Shown here piece after piece: positions 11,096-22,300 of a stretch of 64,000 bases of DNA (positions are counted from its first letter, which is position 1; every line of letters begins with the position of its first letter). Below the pieces are notes generated by a model. That model saw only the letters and a list, made by a program, of their open reading frames with translations. It did no database searches and was not told where the DNA came from. Source of the DNA: Maniola hyperantus (lineage: Eukaryota; Arthropoda; Insecta; Lepidoptera; Nymphalidae); the NCBI RefSeq assembly GCF_902806685.2, contig NC_048556.1:5394001-5458000 (forward strand), given 5' to 3'. The position numbers and the translations under genes are program-made.

Positions 11096-11394
11096 ACAAT
11101 TTTTAGTGGCCCCATGGTATTAAAATATGCTATGCCTGGTTAAAAATCTACTATTTACTAAGCTATTACACTGATCGCGAGCAATTTACTCTTATCCGTT
11201 GAGGAGTTCCATTATCTATCTTCGAAGATGTTCATCAGATCTTCACCAAATTTAAATGGGACCAACTTTGAAGTATACCCTTTCAAACAAAAAAAGAATT
11301 TTCAAAATCGGTCCAGGCGTCTTCGAGTAATCAGGGAACATACATAAAAAAGAAAAAAAAAAAAAAGATTCCGACGAATTGAGATCCTTTTTTT
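11096..11394. repeat. 3' end region of a DNA repeat
   Basis: TTTTCAAAATCGGTCCAGGC, an A-rich run and GACGAATTGAGATCC followed by TTTGAAGTCGGTT make a typical lepidopteran repeat terminus. The long foldback element lies directly beside it. Confidence 0.5.
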
Positions 11395-11640
11395 GAAGTC
11401 GGTTAAAAAGGTGACTGACTGACTATCAACGCACAGCTCTACTGGACGAATCAGGTTGAAAGGAGGTGGCCAGGATCTGAACCAGATCAGGCCAGGTTTT
11501 CAAACTAAGTTATTAATTAATATGACGTAGACATAAAAAAGAATTTTTGAAATTCAACCTCTAAGTAGGTAGAATAGGAGTTTGAAATTAATGTAGTCCA
11601 CGTGGACAAAATCGCGGGGATAAGGTAGCACCTATTATAA
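11395..11640 (+). mobile_element. Helitron-like type 1, with internal insertion
   Basis: It has GGTGACTGACTGACTATCAA, GACGTAGACAT, GAAATTCAACCTCTAAG and TCGCGGGGATAAGGTAG in the family order. Extra sequence in the middle replaces part of the consensus. Better copies are 15128-15331 and 28578-28775. Confidence 0.65.
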
Positions 11641-11693
11641 GACTACTTTTCTGTACGTATAACTATACAATGAATGGCCGACGTTGACCTCAA

Positions 11694-12124
11694 TTTTTAG
11701 CCTTAAGGTGACGCAGTACGATCGACCGAACCTGTTTGCTTTTCACTTGACATTGTATGAGAGGCACGATGATTTTCACCGAAATCAAGGATTTAGGAAA
11801 AGTATTTTTGAGAAAAAACTACTAGCTTTATGTTTACAAAGTATAGTTATTTCAACTAATGAATAAATAAACTATGTCTAATGTTAAATTCCTTTACAAT
11901 TTTCATACCCCTAATCTTATTTTATTAACGCCCAAAGTTGTCATAAATTTTGTGTTAAAATAGGAATCTTTTGAGGCTCGTAACTAAAAACATATTTTTT
12001 TAATATATCAATAAACCTAGATAATGACGAAATTAATCGATATAATACTTAGTTTTGAGCATACAATATCAAATAATGTAGTAATTACCCTCCTACGTTT
12101 GTATGAAGAAAGCCGAACTGAGCC
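11694..12124 (+). repeat. 430-bp dispersed repeat, copy 1
   Basis: It matches 26683-27124 in the opposite orientation over its whole length, about 85-90% by eye. Shared blocks include GGTGACGCAG, CACTTGACATTGTATGAGA, TGACAACTTTGGGCG and ACCCTCCTACGTTTGTATG. There is no open frame. It is an unnamed non-coding transposable element. Confidence 0.75.
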
Positions 12125-12180
12125 CACTTAAGAAGCGCGGTCACGTGCGTTGAAACCTGAGTCTGTTAGCAGATTATTAG

Positions 12181-12728
12181 TAAGGGCCGGTTGTTTCAAC
12201 AAATTTTGACGGACACGTAACCTTTAAATATGGCGCTAACGAACGTAAACAAAGAAAAAGCGTTGATTCAGCATCTATTAGCGCTAACGTTCGTTAAAAA
12301 GTTACGTTTACGTTAACCAGTGCTGGCGCCATTGGTGATCGTCAAATCAGTTCGTAACTTCATACTTCTTACTAACGGAATATTTTATTTACAAATTATA
12401 ACGGAATCAATTTAATTCAAAGCTTTTAATGGTAGTTTTTTTGAAGATGAAAGAGAATTTGTAAGAAAGAAAAAGTGTTTAAAATGCGAAGTAGCAATAT
12501 TAATAACTATATATATGATTTAATATACTTAAAATGAAATAAAAAAAGGATACGGAGAAGTAAGTTAATTTTTAGGGTTAGTTTCGCAACCAAAATAACA
12601 ATGACGAACAGTTTTTTGTACAATGAAGCAACGCACTTAAATTAACAGGTGTTAAAGTTCGTCTACGTCTGTTAAATTTTAACGAACGTATCTTACGAAG
12701 ACCAATGGTTTGAAACAACCGGCCCTTA
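12181..12728. mobile_element. TIR element, 548 bp
   Basis: Perfect 19-bp terminal inverted repeats TAAGGGCCGGTTGTTTCAA lie at 12181-12199 and 12710-12728. Subterminal blocks also mirror one another (TTCGTTAAAAAG / TTAACGAACG). It has no transposase frame, so it is non-autonomous. Confidence 0.8.
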
Positions 12729-12850
12729 GTGCCCTCCATTATCAACCGACTTCCAAAAAAAAGTGGTAGATACTACTGCCTGTTTTTTTAATGTATGTAG
12801 TATGTAGGTACACCGATTTTTTGAGGATTCTGGACCGATTTGCAAATTTT

Positions 12851-13238
12851 TTAGGGTTCCGTACCTCAAAAGGAAAAACGGAACCCTTATAGGATCACTT
12901 TGTTGTCTGTCTGTCAAGAAACCTACAGGGTACTTCCCGTTGACCTAGATTCATGAAATTTGGCAGGTAGGTAGATCTTATAGCTGACATTTCGGGAAAA
13001 ATCTGAAAACCGTGAATTTAGGGTTAGATCACACAAAAAAATTAAATTGTGGTCATGAACTAATAATTAGTATTTTCAACTTTCGAAGTGAGTGACTATC
13101 TCAAGGGCTTCACCTGTGCATTCTAAAACAGATTTTTATGCATCATAGTTTTTGAATTATCGTGTAAAATGTCGAAAAAATAAGACTGCAGTACGGAACC
13201 CTCATTGCGCGAGCCTGACTCGCACTTGGCTGGTTTTT
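12851..13238 (-). mobile_element. Dispersed repeat with GGTTCCGTA end
   Basis: The best minus-oriented copy: TTAGGGTTCCGTACCTCAAA at the left, GAGCCTGACTCGCACTTGG at the right, with the same internal blocks as 5536-5967. Confidence 0.8.
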
Positions 13239-13993
13239 TTTTAATCCTAGTTTCCGTGGTAGTCCCATAAAAATTTCTAGATCCAACTCCTTAATCCTGA
13301 TGCTGCAGTTTTACTGCCCGCCTAAGCTATCAAGATTTCACCTAAAGAGCCCGCCTAAGATTTCAACTAGCCCTGCTATAATAATAAAATTATGTACTAC
13401 TAGTGACCCCACTCCAGCTTTGCACGTGTAACTACCTACTGTAATGAGCTATCATTACAATTTTCGTAGCGATCTCTAATTATATAGCCTATTTATTATT
13501 TATTTATTTATTATTTAATTAGAACGGCCATAAAGCCCAATTACACTAATTATGTTCCTGTCACTCAGGAATGATATATATAGCTTTCTACTGGTGGAAG
13601 AATTTTCAAAATCGGTGCAGTAGTTTCAGAGATTACTTCCTACAAACAAACTTACAAACTTTACCTCTTTATAATATTAGTAGGTATGTTAGTTCAATGC
13701 CGTCGCGTCGGCCAGATGATTTAATTAATAGAAGTTTCTCCTTGAGAAACGTGCAAAATAAAGTTAGCTGTAAACTTATAAATAAATTCTATAACTTACA
13801 AAGTAAACAGTAATTCATAGGGACTGGTATTAGAGTTCATTGACCGGAGCTCCTGTACTATACTCCTTCTTCACTTTGTGAAATCTTAGCAGTTTCCTTG
13901 TTTAGTATAAGCAAAGATGATATATTAAACAAGTAATAAGTTACCTATACAGTATAGGCTATTACTATACTATAGGTAGACGCAATGACGTTT
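13239..13993. other. Intergenic DNA
   Basis: A repeat terminus (AATCGGTGCAGTAGTTTCAGAG..TTATAATATTAGTAGG) spans about 13595-13685. The rest is unassigned AT-rich sequence. Confidence 0.45.
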
Positions 13994-14062
13994 TTAGGAT
14001 TCTGTACCTCAAAAATAAAAATCAGTCAAGTGCGAGTCGCGCACGAAGGGTTCCGAACCGTA
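13994..14062. repeat. Junction of two GGTTCCGTA-repeat ends
   Basis: Both termini of the dispersed repeat meet without the body: TTTAGGATTCTGTACCTC, then CAAGTGCGAGTCGCGCACG and GGGTTCCG. Confidence 0.5.
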
Positions 14063-14111
14063 GTACCTACAAGATATAATAATAATAACACTACGTACTT
14101 TTAATTTATTA

Positions 14112-14343
14112 TTTGTTACACTACTGACCACGGGTCTCCTCTCACAATGGGAAGGACTTAGGCCACGTCTGCCACGCTGGCCCATTGTTGATTGGCAGAC
14201 TTTACACACCTTTGAGAACATAGAGAACTCTCGGGCATGCAGGTTTCCTTACGATGTTTTTTCTTTCACCTAAGCGAGTGATAATCGAACTTCCGACTTC
14301 CCGAAAGGAATGCGGATGTCTTAACCAATAGGCTATCACCGCT
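14112..14343 (-). mobile_element. SINE, family A
   Basis: On the minus strand the head (GATAGCCTATTGGTTAAGAC) is near 14340 and the body includes AGGAAACCTGCATGCCCGAG and GTGTGTAAAGTCTGCC. Confidence 0.75.
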
Positions 14344-14454
14344 ATACCATTTCCATACTACAGTGGAATTTGGAAACTCGATTAACCGGACTAATTAGTT
14401 AGGGATTCGGATAATCGAATGTATGAAGAAAAGCGGGTTTTGTGCATATTATGT

Positions 14455-14617
14455 AGTTCACTACAATAATAGCATTTTCAATTTTCAAATTAAGATAACT
14501 ATACCAAGTGGGATATCATATTATGATATCTTTATACACAGGCTTGCCACAAAATGGCGGAAAAAATACCCGAGTACCCTCGGTGCGCGAGTCTGCCTCG
14601 CACTTGGCCGAAGAAGT
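14455..14617 (-). mobile_element. GGTTCCGTA dispersed repeat, partial
   Basis: The right half only: AATAGCATTTTCAATTTTC, then GTACCCTCGGTGCGCGAGTC and GCCTCGCACTTGGCCG. Confidence 0.6.
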
Positions 14618-14779
14618 TTCGGTTAGTATAGTCCGGATAATCGCGAATCCGTATAACTGAGGGCCGGATAATCGAGTTTCTACTGTAATTCTAAATTCTG
14701 TGGCCCCATCGACATCTTGACAACATCATCTCTGTACACACTTAATCGTCCGTTGAGCACGTGTAGCGTGACATAATAA

Positions 14780-14840
14780 ACTCATTCACTTCACTAAGTG
14801 GGTCACGCAGACTGTGACCCACTTAGTGAAGTGAATGAGT
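14780..14840. repeat. Perfect 27-bp inverted repeat, 7-nt loop
   Basis: Arms 14780-14806 and 14814-14840 are exact reverse complements; each contains TTCACTTCACTAAGTGGGTC. The loop is GCAGACT. No matching family member was found elsewhere in the window. Confidence 0.9.
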
Positions 14841-14937
14841 CACAGTATAAGATAATGCAGATAGCCTACCGATATGTACCGATGGCGAAAATCTGAATAA
14901 TTCCTGCGATATGAGGTTTACACATAGTTCGAAAAAC

Positions 14938-15093
14938 CAATTGGGGTTCCAAGGTGGCAACCTCAAACCGGAAAGCGCAGCATTGGACCCACCCACTAGG
15001 TGGACGTGCGGAGGTCCCTACAACTACAAGAAACCTATGTCCAGCTGTGGACTTCTGTCGGTTGATAATGATGATGGTGACACTGTTTTGTTC
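14938..15093 (+). mobile_element. RTE-type LINE 3' end fragment
   Basis: CCACCCACTAGGTGGACG, GGAGGTCCCTACAAC and AACCTATGTCCAGCTGTGGA, ending in GATAATGATGATGG, match the 3' terminus of an RTE-class reverse-transcriptase frame (LDPPTRW..). It is truncated and out of frame. Confidence 0.7.
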
Positions 15094-15127
15094 GCCAGCT
15101 CCTCATCTAAATATTATTATCTAAATA

Positions 15128-15331
15128 TATTAGGTACTGACTGATTGACTGACTGACCTATCAGCGCATACCTCAAACTACTGGACGAATCGGGCTGGGC
15201 TTGCAGATAGCTAAATATGACGTAGACATCCGCTGAGAAAGTATTTTTGAAAATTCAACCCCTAAGGGGGTGAAATAGGGGTTTGAAATGTGTGTAGTCA
15301 ACGCGGTTGAAGTCGCGAGCATAAGCTAGTA
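15128..15331 (+). mobile_element. Helitron-like type 1
   Basis: GACTGATTGACTGACTGACC, ACTGGACGAATCGGGCTGGG, GACGTAGACATCCGCTGAG, CAACCCCTAAGGGGGTG and GAAGTCGCGAGCATAAGCTAGT occur in order. The CTAGT 3' end follows a short GC stem, as in non-autonomous lepidopteran Helitrons. Confidence 0.7.
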
Positions 15332-15548
15332 ATCTATAAGTAGATAATAATAGTCTTAGATTTCAAAGTGCACCAAAAGTTTATTTCTGAGACCGATCAC
15401 GTTTGCTAGCACATTTCAAAACACGTGCAGATTAGTGGTATGTTTAGATACGTAGCGAAAAAACATGCCCAGATAGTCGGTAGGTACCTACTTACTATCA
15501 ATGTAAGCATTTTTATAAAATAGGAGTAAAAATAGACGTTATCTCCAA

Positions 15549-16120
15549 TCCAATCCAATCCATCAGCCTGTTTGCGTCCACTGCTGGACATAGGCCTTTC
15601 CAAGAGCGCGCCACCAAACACGGTCCTCCGCCTTCCTCATCCAACCGCTCCCTACCACCTTCTTCAGGTCATCGGTCCAGCGGGCGGCGGGTCGTCCTAC
15701 ACTGCGCTTACCGGTACGCGGTCTCCACTTCAGAACACGTCTGCCCCATCGGCCATCGGTTCTGCGACAGACATGGCCTGCCCATTGCCACTTCAGCGCT
15801 CTAATCCTTTGAGCTATGTCGGTCGCTTTTGTTCTTCTGCGAATTTCCCCGTTCCGGATTTTATCCCTGAGAGTGATACCCAACATAGCTCGCTCCATCG
15901 CACGCTGAGCGACTTTTAGTTTGTGGACGAGGCCAACTGTCAGTGTCCACGTTTCCGCTCCATACGTCATCACAGGTAGGACACACTCGTTGAAGACCTT
16001 AGTCTTAAGGCTTTGCGGTATCGACGATTCGAAGACCTGTCGTAGCTTTGAAAATGCTGCCCAGCCCAGCTGTATTCTTCTGTCAGCTTCCTTGTCGAAG
16101 TTGTTTCTACCGAGTTGTAA
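15549..16120 (-). pseudogene. RTE LINE reverse transcriptase, C-terminal relic
   Basis: A 136-codon minus-strand frame (15563-15973) reads from YGAETWTLT through QRAMERAMLGI, GHVCRRTDGRWG and GRPAARWTDDLKK to AYVQQWTQTG. This is the C-terminus typical of RTE-class endonuclease/reverse-transcriptase proteins. The catalytic RT and endonuclease domains are absent, because the element is 5' truncated. Related but frameshifted sequence continues to about 16120. At the plus-strand left edge the TCCAATCCAATCCAATCC run is the simple-repeat 3' tail of the retrotransposon. It is a dead insertion, not a host gene. Confidence 0.85.
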
Positions 16121-16152
16121 TGAAAATATTACAATAAAAACTTAAAGCTAGC

Positions 16153-16280
16153 CTTATCTAATTACTATATAAATCATGATCGCGTGGAATGGTGCCAAGA
16201 ATACTAGCTGCATTTCCGCGCTGGACAGCCAGGCTGATCCGTTGCGCAAAAAATGAGCCAGCCCTTCTGTTACCAGATGT
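16153..16280 (-). pseudogene. LINE ORF relic (QRISLAVQRGNAAS type)
   Basis: Nearly identical to the start of 25158-25440. On the minus strand it reads AGSFFAQRISLAVQRGNAAS, a motif I recall from the C-terminal region of eukaryotic retroelement ORFs. The copy is short and broken. Confidence 0.5.
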
Positions 16281-17269
16281 AAGTAACATAAATAAATGTA
16301 AGTAAAATGACTCCAAAGTCACATTTAGTAAAACGGGGAAACAAACACGCGTTTGAGTAGGTAGGTGCCTAGATAATTAACAAAAAAATGTTAATGTTTC
16401 CGTCAGCCTAGACAAGATGTACCTACCTAACTGTAGTCTGTAACGAAATCGACACGTGCCCGTTATCGACGACACCGAAAATGTGTTTACTTATCAGTTT
16501 ACCACTTGTCAGTTATCAGCATTTGTTTGTACTTTGGATATACATACCTATACGTACCTAACTTCTTATATTTTTCACAGCTTGCCCAAGGGGCGAAATT
16601 TGAATGTCATAAGTCTACTTTGTCGCATTAGTTTACAAATAGTGAAAAACCAAATTAAATTTGAATTTCGCGGGCAGACCCGTGTCTTAGGACTTAAGTC
16701 AAAATAATATTATTATTCCATTTGCTGTTGAACATTAATGTTCAATAACGTGACGCTTTGAGCCCACGTGCTGTTTGCGACGTCAATAGTCAATACACAT
16801 TATAATATTATTATGTGTGTCACGTGTGCTTACCTACAATTTATTGAATCGAAATTTTCTTGGAATTAATAAGAATTTTATTTTATTTTGTTTATTTGAA
16901 AGTAATCAACAGCGTAAATACATAATTATTATTTAAATTTAAATCTAGGTATAACAGAAGCCCAAAAGAGATTACTTAAAATTATAATTAAAACTATGTT
17001 AACAGAATAGATTTAGAATAAATGTAGGTATATACAATAATAAAATTACAACAGTGTGTGTGTGCTTGTGTGTGTGTGTGTGTGTGTGTGTATGCGTGTG
17101 TGAGTATGTGCTTGTGTGTGTTTGTGTGTGTATGTGTGTGTGTGTGTAAGTGGGAGTGTATAAGAATATGGTACCCAGGTATACTATGGTTTAAGCATTT
17201 ATAGAAACGGGTGAAGATTACTTATAGAAATACTATTATTAGGTAGTATAATGGAAATAGAAATATTTT
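16281..17269. other. Intergenic DNA with TG microsatellite
   Basis: A long interrupted (TG)n tract runs from about 17054 to 17147. The remainder is AT-rich and unassigned. Confidence 0.6.
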
Positions 17270-17362
17270 TATTCAATTAAGCTTTTACAAGTACCTATTT
17301 TTGAATCGTCAAATGCATCTACCACTGGTTCGGAATGTCTTCCCTACCGAGAAGAACCAGCT
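17270..17362. repeat. Dispersed LINE-tail-like repeat
   Basis: TTGAATCGTCAAATGCATC, CACTGGTTCGGAATG and CTACCGAGAAGAACCAGC; the same block as at 8975-9085. Confidence 0.5.
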
Positions 17363-17644
17363 AACAACGCGGTTGCTACAATTGCTAACAAATATTCGAC
17401 ATACAATATTATGCCGTGTATAATAGTAGATCAAACATGGGGGTAATGTAATGTCTTACGTCACGGGCACCGGATCGAGGGATCTCAGAGTAACTCCTGA
17501 GCGTAGCGAGGGTGTTGTATCTAGAATCCTGAGTGAAGCGCGGGGTTTAGGGACGCCCAAGACTAAGACAGTTTTACCCCCAAGTTACCTTTTCACACCT
17601 CGCAAGACAATAAAATCAAAATCTTCGTATGCTTAACTTAATAC

Positions 17645-17755
17645 TACTGGGTAGGGATCCCCTCTAAGAATGAGAAGGTTTTATTTAGGTCATAATCCAC
17701 CACGCTGACCAGTGCGTATTGGCAGGATTTACACACCTAGAAGCAGGAGAACTCT
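17645..17755 (-). mobile_element. SINE family A, left part of interrupted copy
   Basis: A minus-oriented family A SINE that is split by a plus-oriented copy (17756-18044). It resumes at 18045 and runs to about 18110. Confidence 0.75.
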
Positions 17756-18044
17756 GCCGTGATAGCCTAGTAGTTACGACGTCCGCCTCCTATTCGGGCG
17801 GTCGGAAGTACGATTACGGGCACGCACCTCTAACTTTTCGGACTTATGAAAGTAAATATCACTCGCTTTAACGGTGAAGGAAAACATCGTTGAGAAACCT
17901 GCATGTCTGTGAAGTGAGAGTCTCCATTATGTTCTCAAATCCGCACTTGGTCAGCGCAGTGGATTCAGGACTATGGCTAAACACTTCTCATACTGAAAGG
18001 AGACCCGTGCTCTGTAGTGAGCCGGCTATGGGTTGATCATGATG
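17756..18044 (+). mobile_element. SINE family A nested in an antisense SINE A
   Basis: A full-length copy of 289 bp, from the tRNA-like head (GTGATAGCCTAGTAGTTACG) to the tail TGGGTTGATCATGATG. It is flanked by an exact 11-bp duplication, AGGAGAACTCT, at 17745-17755 and 18045-18055. The body order is the family's: ACGGTGAAGGAAAACATCG, ATGTTCTCAAATCCGCACTT and GGAGACCCGTGCTC. Confidence 0.9.
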
Positions 18045-18110
18045 AGGAGAACTCTCAAGCATGCATGAGGAAACCCTCATGATGTTTTCATTCACCGCTA
18101 AGCAAGTTAT

Positions 18111-18548
18111 ATTTAATTCGTCAAACGTCAAAAGCTAATAATAGGTACCTAATTGATTATTGGTTTGCCATACACGTGGTATACAATATTTCCCGTGAAA
18201 TGTCAATCCTATAGAACTCCTACATAAGCACAATGTTTGTTGTAAATAAACTTTTGTATAAATAGGTACCTAGCTTAGGTAGCAACCATACCAACCAACC
18301 AACATTTTTTCGGCTCATAGTTTTTTTCAGATTAAGCCACAAAAAATAAGTACGCTTCTATAAAATATGTACCATATTGAATAGAAAAAGTAAATAAAGA
18401 CAAAAGTATGTTTTATTTCTCATTTAACTCTATTTACATTTATTTATAGTCAATTTTGAACACCTCGCCATTTTTGTTCTAATGTGTTGTGTAAAAAGAA
18501 TGCTCGATCAATCCAACTGAAATATAGTAACTGATTAAATAATAAATA

Positions 18549-18579
<31 letters not shown>

Positions 18580-18726
18580 GTATTTTTGCGTACTAATATA
18601 GTACGCAGAGCCAAAATATAGTACAATACTATATTATAGTAAGGTTGGCAACCCTAGACCTGCTTAACTTTAATATTATTGACACACATCACGGAATTAA
18701 TGCAACGTGACGCGGAAACAGGGATA
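18111..18726. other. Intergenic DNA with AAT microsatellite
   Basis: An (AAT)n run occupies about 18550-18579. No gene is supported. Confidence 0.5.
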
Positions 18727-18887
18727 CTTCGCAACAGGTCGAGATGGCAATCGGGGTGGGGACGACCCACGCACCCGCACAGCCCCCGCACTAACCCGGT
18801 GCGTGCGAGCGTGGGTGACGTGCGGTTGTGCGGGGCGTTGTCCCGGGCTCCGCTTCATACCCCAATTGGCATCTCGGCCTGTCTCGT
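18727..18887. mobile_element. GC-rich foldback MITE (F family)
   Basis: It runs from CGCAACAGGTCGAGATGGC to CATCTCGGCCTGTCTCG, with the GC-rich mirrored core. Its right end lies 10 bp from the TIR element at 18898. Confidence 0.8.
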
Positions 18888-18897
18888 ACTATAGGTA

Positions 18898-20172
18898 CCG
18901 TAAAACGGGGTGAATAAGTACGAAATCTAACGTCGCATTGAAATTTACGGATGTTTTGGTACAAATTATGATGCTTTAACTGTTTGTAAGCATCTCCGGT
19001 TGTAAGAATTCTAAGGAAACATCCAAAAAATATAAAATAATGATAAATTACTGGTATATTTTAATCAAAATATATGCTGTCCCTATTTATACTTGATCCG
19101 GGGTGTAACGGAATGGCAAAGGGGTGAATAGGGAAAAAAGGTTAGGGTTGTCAAACACAAGTTAGTCTATCCTCTAATATTACAAAACTAGCTTATGCTC
19201 GCAACTTCGTCCGACACAAATTTCAAACCCCTATTTCAACTCCTTAGGGGTTGAGTTTTCAAAAATCCTATCTTAGCGGATGCCTATGTCTTAATAGTCA
19301 TCTTCATACCAAATTTCAGCCCGATTTGTCCAGTAGTTTGAGCTGTACGTTGATAGATCAGTCAGTCAGTCACCTTTTCCTTTTATATATTTAGATTAGG
19401 AAAGTGAAGACTTGTTTGTTTGTAATCGATAAACTCTGAAATTACTGGACTGATTTTGAGAATTCTTTCACCATATTCTATAGCTATTTTATTCAGAAAT
19501 AACATAGGCTATATGTTATTATACATGGCATAGTAGGTATCAAATCTTTAAAAAAAAGCAACCGCCGAGTTTGCCGCTGGTTGCTGGCATTCCGAATCAG
19601 TGGTTTGACGATTCAAAAATAAATAAATAAAAATATTTTTTATTTAATTGAACTGTTACAAGTAGTGTACTTAGTTACCTATACTTGTAAAAGTTTAATT
19701 GAATAAAAAATTTTTTTATTAATTTATTTATTTACCAATATTAAACAGTAAACTGTAAAATGCCATTTAACTAAATTTTACTAGTCGACTACACAAGAAG
19801 GAAGAATTTTTTTGAACAATTTAATTAAATATTTATAGTGCCTCTTAGATAAATGTTTAATGATTTCTAATAGTTTTTGTACTGTTTTATTCTCGTACTG
19901 CGTCAAAGTAAACAAAGTTTTGAGACCTACGGCTTAGCGTGTTTTGAACAACGTTTTTGCAATGACGCTTTCGTTATTTTAATTTATGATTTTATGTCAA
20001 TGTCAATTTGTCTCTGGTTCAGTGTTGCCAAATAAAAGATCAAATATTCTACTATAGGGAAAAACAATGCTACCAAAATTCTAAGCTGTTTTGGGTATTA
20101 TTTTTACGTTCAAATCTCATTCCCAGTTTTGTCCCTATTCACACCCCGGTTCCTATTCACCCCGTTTTACGG
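18898..20172. mobile_element. 1.3-kb TIR element with TA duplication
   Basis: Perfect 19-bp TIRs CCGTAAAACGGGGTGAATA lie at 18898-18916 and 20154-20172. They are flanked by TA on both sides, which fits the Tc1/mariner superfamily target. Subterminal GGGGTGAATAGGGA repeats occur internally. There is no transposase frame. Younger insertions sit inside: a type 1 Helitron-like copy (19187-19392) and a LINE-tail-like repeat (about 19555-19740). Confidence 0.8.
19187..19392 (-). mobile_element. Helitron-like type 1 (nested)
   Basis: The minus orientation begins ACTAGCTTATGCTCGCAACT and ends with AGTCAGTCAGTCACC. The family blocks (CCCCTTAGGGGTTGA-like, CTTAGCGGATGCC) are present. Confidence 0.75.
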
Positions 20173-20237
20173 TATCACATGGTGTGATTTATCACTAAAA
20201 ACCTTTATTAAGTATACATAGTGATCTTTATTCATTG

Positions 20238-20380
20238 CTTATGCCCGCGACTTCGTCCGAGTGGACTACACCAAACTCCTATTTTACCCCCTTAGGAGTT
20301 GAATTTTAAAAAATACTTTCTTAGCGGATGTCTACGTAATAATAACTAGGTATGTCTGCATGCCAAATTTCAGTCGGTTT
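20238..20380 (-). mobile_element. Helitron-like type 1, partial
   Basis: GCTTATGCCCGCGACTTCGT, CCCCTTAGGAGTTGAATTT and TTAGCGGATGTCTACGT, with the distal half missing. Confidence 0.65.
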
Positions 20381-20744
20381 TTTTTCCTTCCAAGGTGCTA
20401 TATAAGCCCATTTATTTCAATGTTGGCAGAATGTATCATCCAAGTCAAAAGTGCAAACTTTTGTTACTAAAAAATTTGCAAAGTGTCAGGGGGTTGAATG
20501 AGGTCCAGCCGTTGAACTGTAATTGCGTTAGGAGGGTATAAACGCTATAGAGTTACGTAGAGTGCAGAGTCGCTCAACAAATTACAACAATCGAATTAGT
20601 GTCAGGGGCTGGGAGCACGTGGCTGCATCAAGCGTCGGCGGCGGCGGTCTGGGGGGGCGGCCGGCGACCCACTTGCCAAGTCAGCGTACTAAGATAATGT
20701 TCATATAGGTAAGAAGAAAACGTGAAAATCTACATTATATATAA
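20381..20744. other. Intergenic DNA with a G-rich patch
   Basis: GCGGCGGCGGTCTGGGGGGGCGG lies near 20639-20661 and is unlike its surroundings. No frame and no repeat match were seen. Confidence 0.45.
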
Positions 20745-20942
20745 TATGTATAAGGTGACTGATCTATCAACGCACAGCTCGAAGTACTCGACGGATCGGG
20801 CTGAAATTTGGCATGCAGATAGCTATTATGAGGTAGAAATCCGCTAAGAAAGGATTTTTGAAAATGATACCTAGGTACAATATAAATAGGGGTTTGAAGT
20901 TTGTGCAGTCCACGCGGACTAAGTGACGGGAATAAGCTAGTA
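20745..20942 (+). mobile_element. Helitron-like type 1
   Basis: GGTGACTGATCTATCAACGC, CGGGCTGAAATTTGGCATGC and AAGTGACGGGAATAAGCTAGT define the copy. Confidence 0.75.
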
Positions 20943-21381
20943 TTAGATAAACGTTATTTTTTTTATTAATATTTTAGGGCTCCATAGTCAATAGAAAACC
21001 ATTTATAGTTTCGCCATGTCCGTCTGTCTGTCCGTCCGTCCAAGGCTTAGCTCAGAGATTCAGTACAAGAAAGCTATATTTTGGCATGGGTATATAATCT
21101 ACCTAATGTTAATATCGCCGACCAAGAGGTAAAAAATCGCTGTACAAATTTCGTCAAAATCAGTTGAACGGATGGATGGGCCGTGAAAGGCTAGCAGACA
21201 GACAGACACACTTTCGAATTTATAATATTAGTATGGATAAAAAACTGCGATGGGATGATCATGATGATGAAATAAGTAAGTACCTAGTATATTATACCTC
21301 TAACTCGAATCTACGCTCCACCTCTTCTAACTTCTCACCTCAAAATTTTCGAATATGTGCGTTTTAAGCAATTAAATTTTA

Positions 21382-21905
21382 GTTGTTGTAATCGTGAAAG
21401 AAAACATCGTGAACTATCTACATAATGACGCTCAAAGGTACAGGTGCAAAAGGTGTGCAAAAAAAATATTATTTGTGATCAAATTGGAGACCATTAATCG
21501 TGGATATTTTTTAGTTATAATATTTTGTTAGTATATCTATATTTTTCTTTAAATTTAAATTCCTGTACATATTTAACTATTTCATTTTCACCTACTGTTA
21601 ATCTGTCAAGTTACTCTGTACGTTATTAAGTCTGTCTGTTATTAAGTTAATCTATACCTACTCTTAATCTGTTAAGTTAGTGCATGTTAGTTTATAAGTA
21701 AAGTTTTCACCTGTAATTGACGACCATACTGTTTATTGTATGTATTTAAATGTGCGGTCATTTATGTATGGAAGTTGTCGGTGATAAATAAAAAAAACAA
21801 AAAAAAGTGTGTGAAGTATGCCAATCCGCACTGGGCCTAAACCCTTCTGTTTCTGAGAGGAGACCCGTGCTAGTAGGTAGAGGAACGGCGATATGATGAC
21901 GATAA
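21382..21905 (+). mobile_element. SINE family A split by an A-tailed insertion
   Basis: The SINE parts are 21382-21457 (GAAAGAAAACATCGTGAAC..CAAAGG) and 21807-21905 (GTGTGTGAAGTATGCCAATC..GGAGACCCGTGC). The intervening 350 bp is AT-rich and ends in GATAAATAAAAAAAACAAAAAA, the look of a retroposed 3' end with its poly-A tail. Confidence 0.6.
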
Positions 21906-22300
21906 ATATAGTCACATTCCAGATAAAATTGGAAGCTTACGAAATAGCTGACTGGAAAACGAGGAAACCGACAGCATGGCAAGTCTCGTGAGGAAAAATA
22001 TCAGCGCACGTTTTGACAACGAGCGTTGTACTTACTTCAAAGGGAATATGATGCTACTCAGTATTTATTGTTGACAAAAGAAATCGAAGTAATCACGTTA
22101 TATTAAACGCTATTATTAATATATATATCAAGGCATTATGTTTCTTACTTGTGTTGAAATATTTTAGATTGTTAAAAACATGTAATATGAAGGAGGTATT
22201 AGGAGATTCCACGGTATTATACCTGGGCACTTATCCATACTAATATTTGTTATAAATGCTAAAGTGTGTCAGTCTGTCTGTTTTCCAGTTTTCGAATTCA

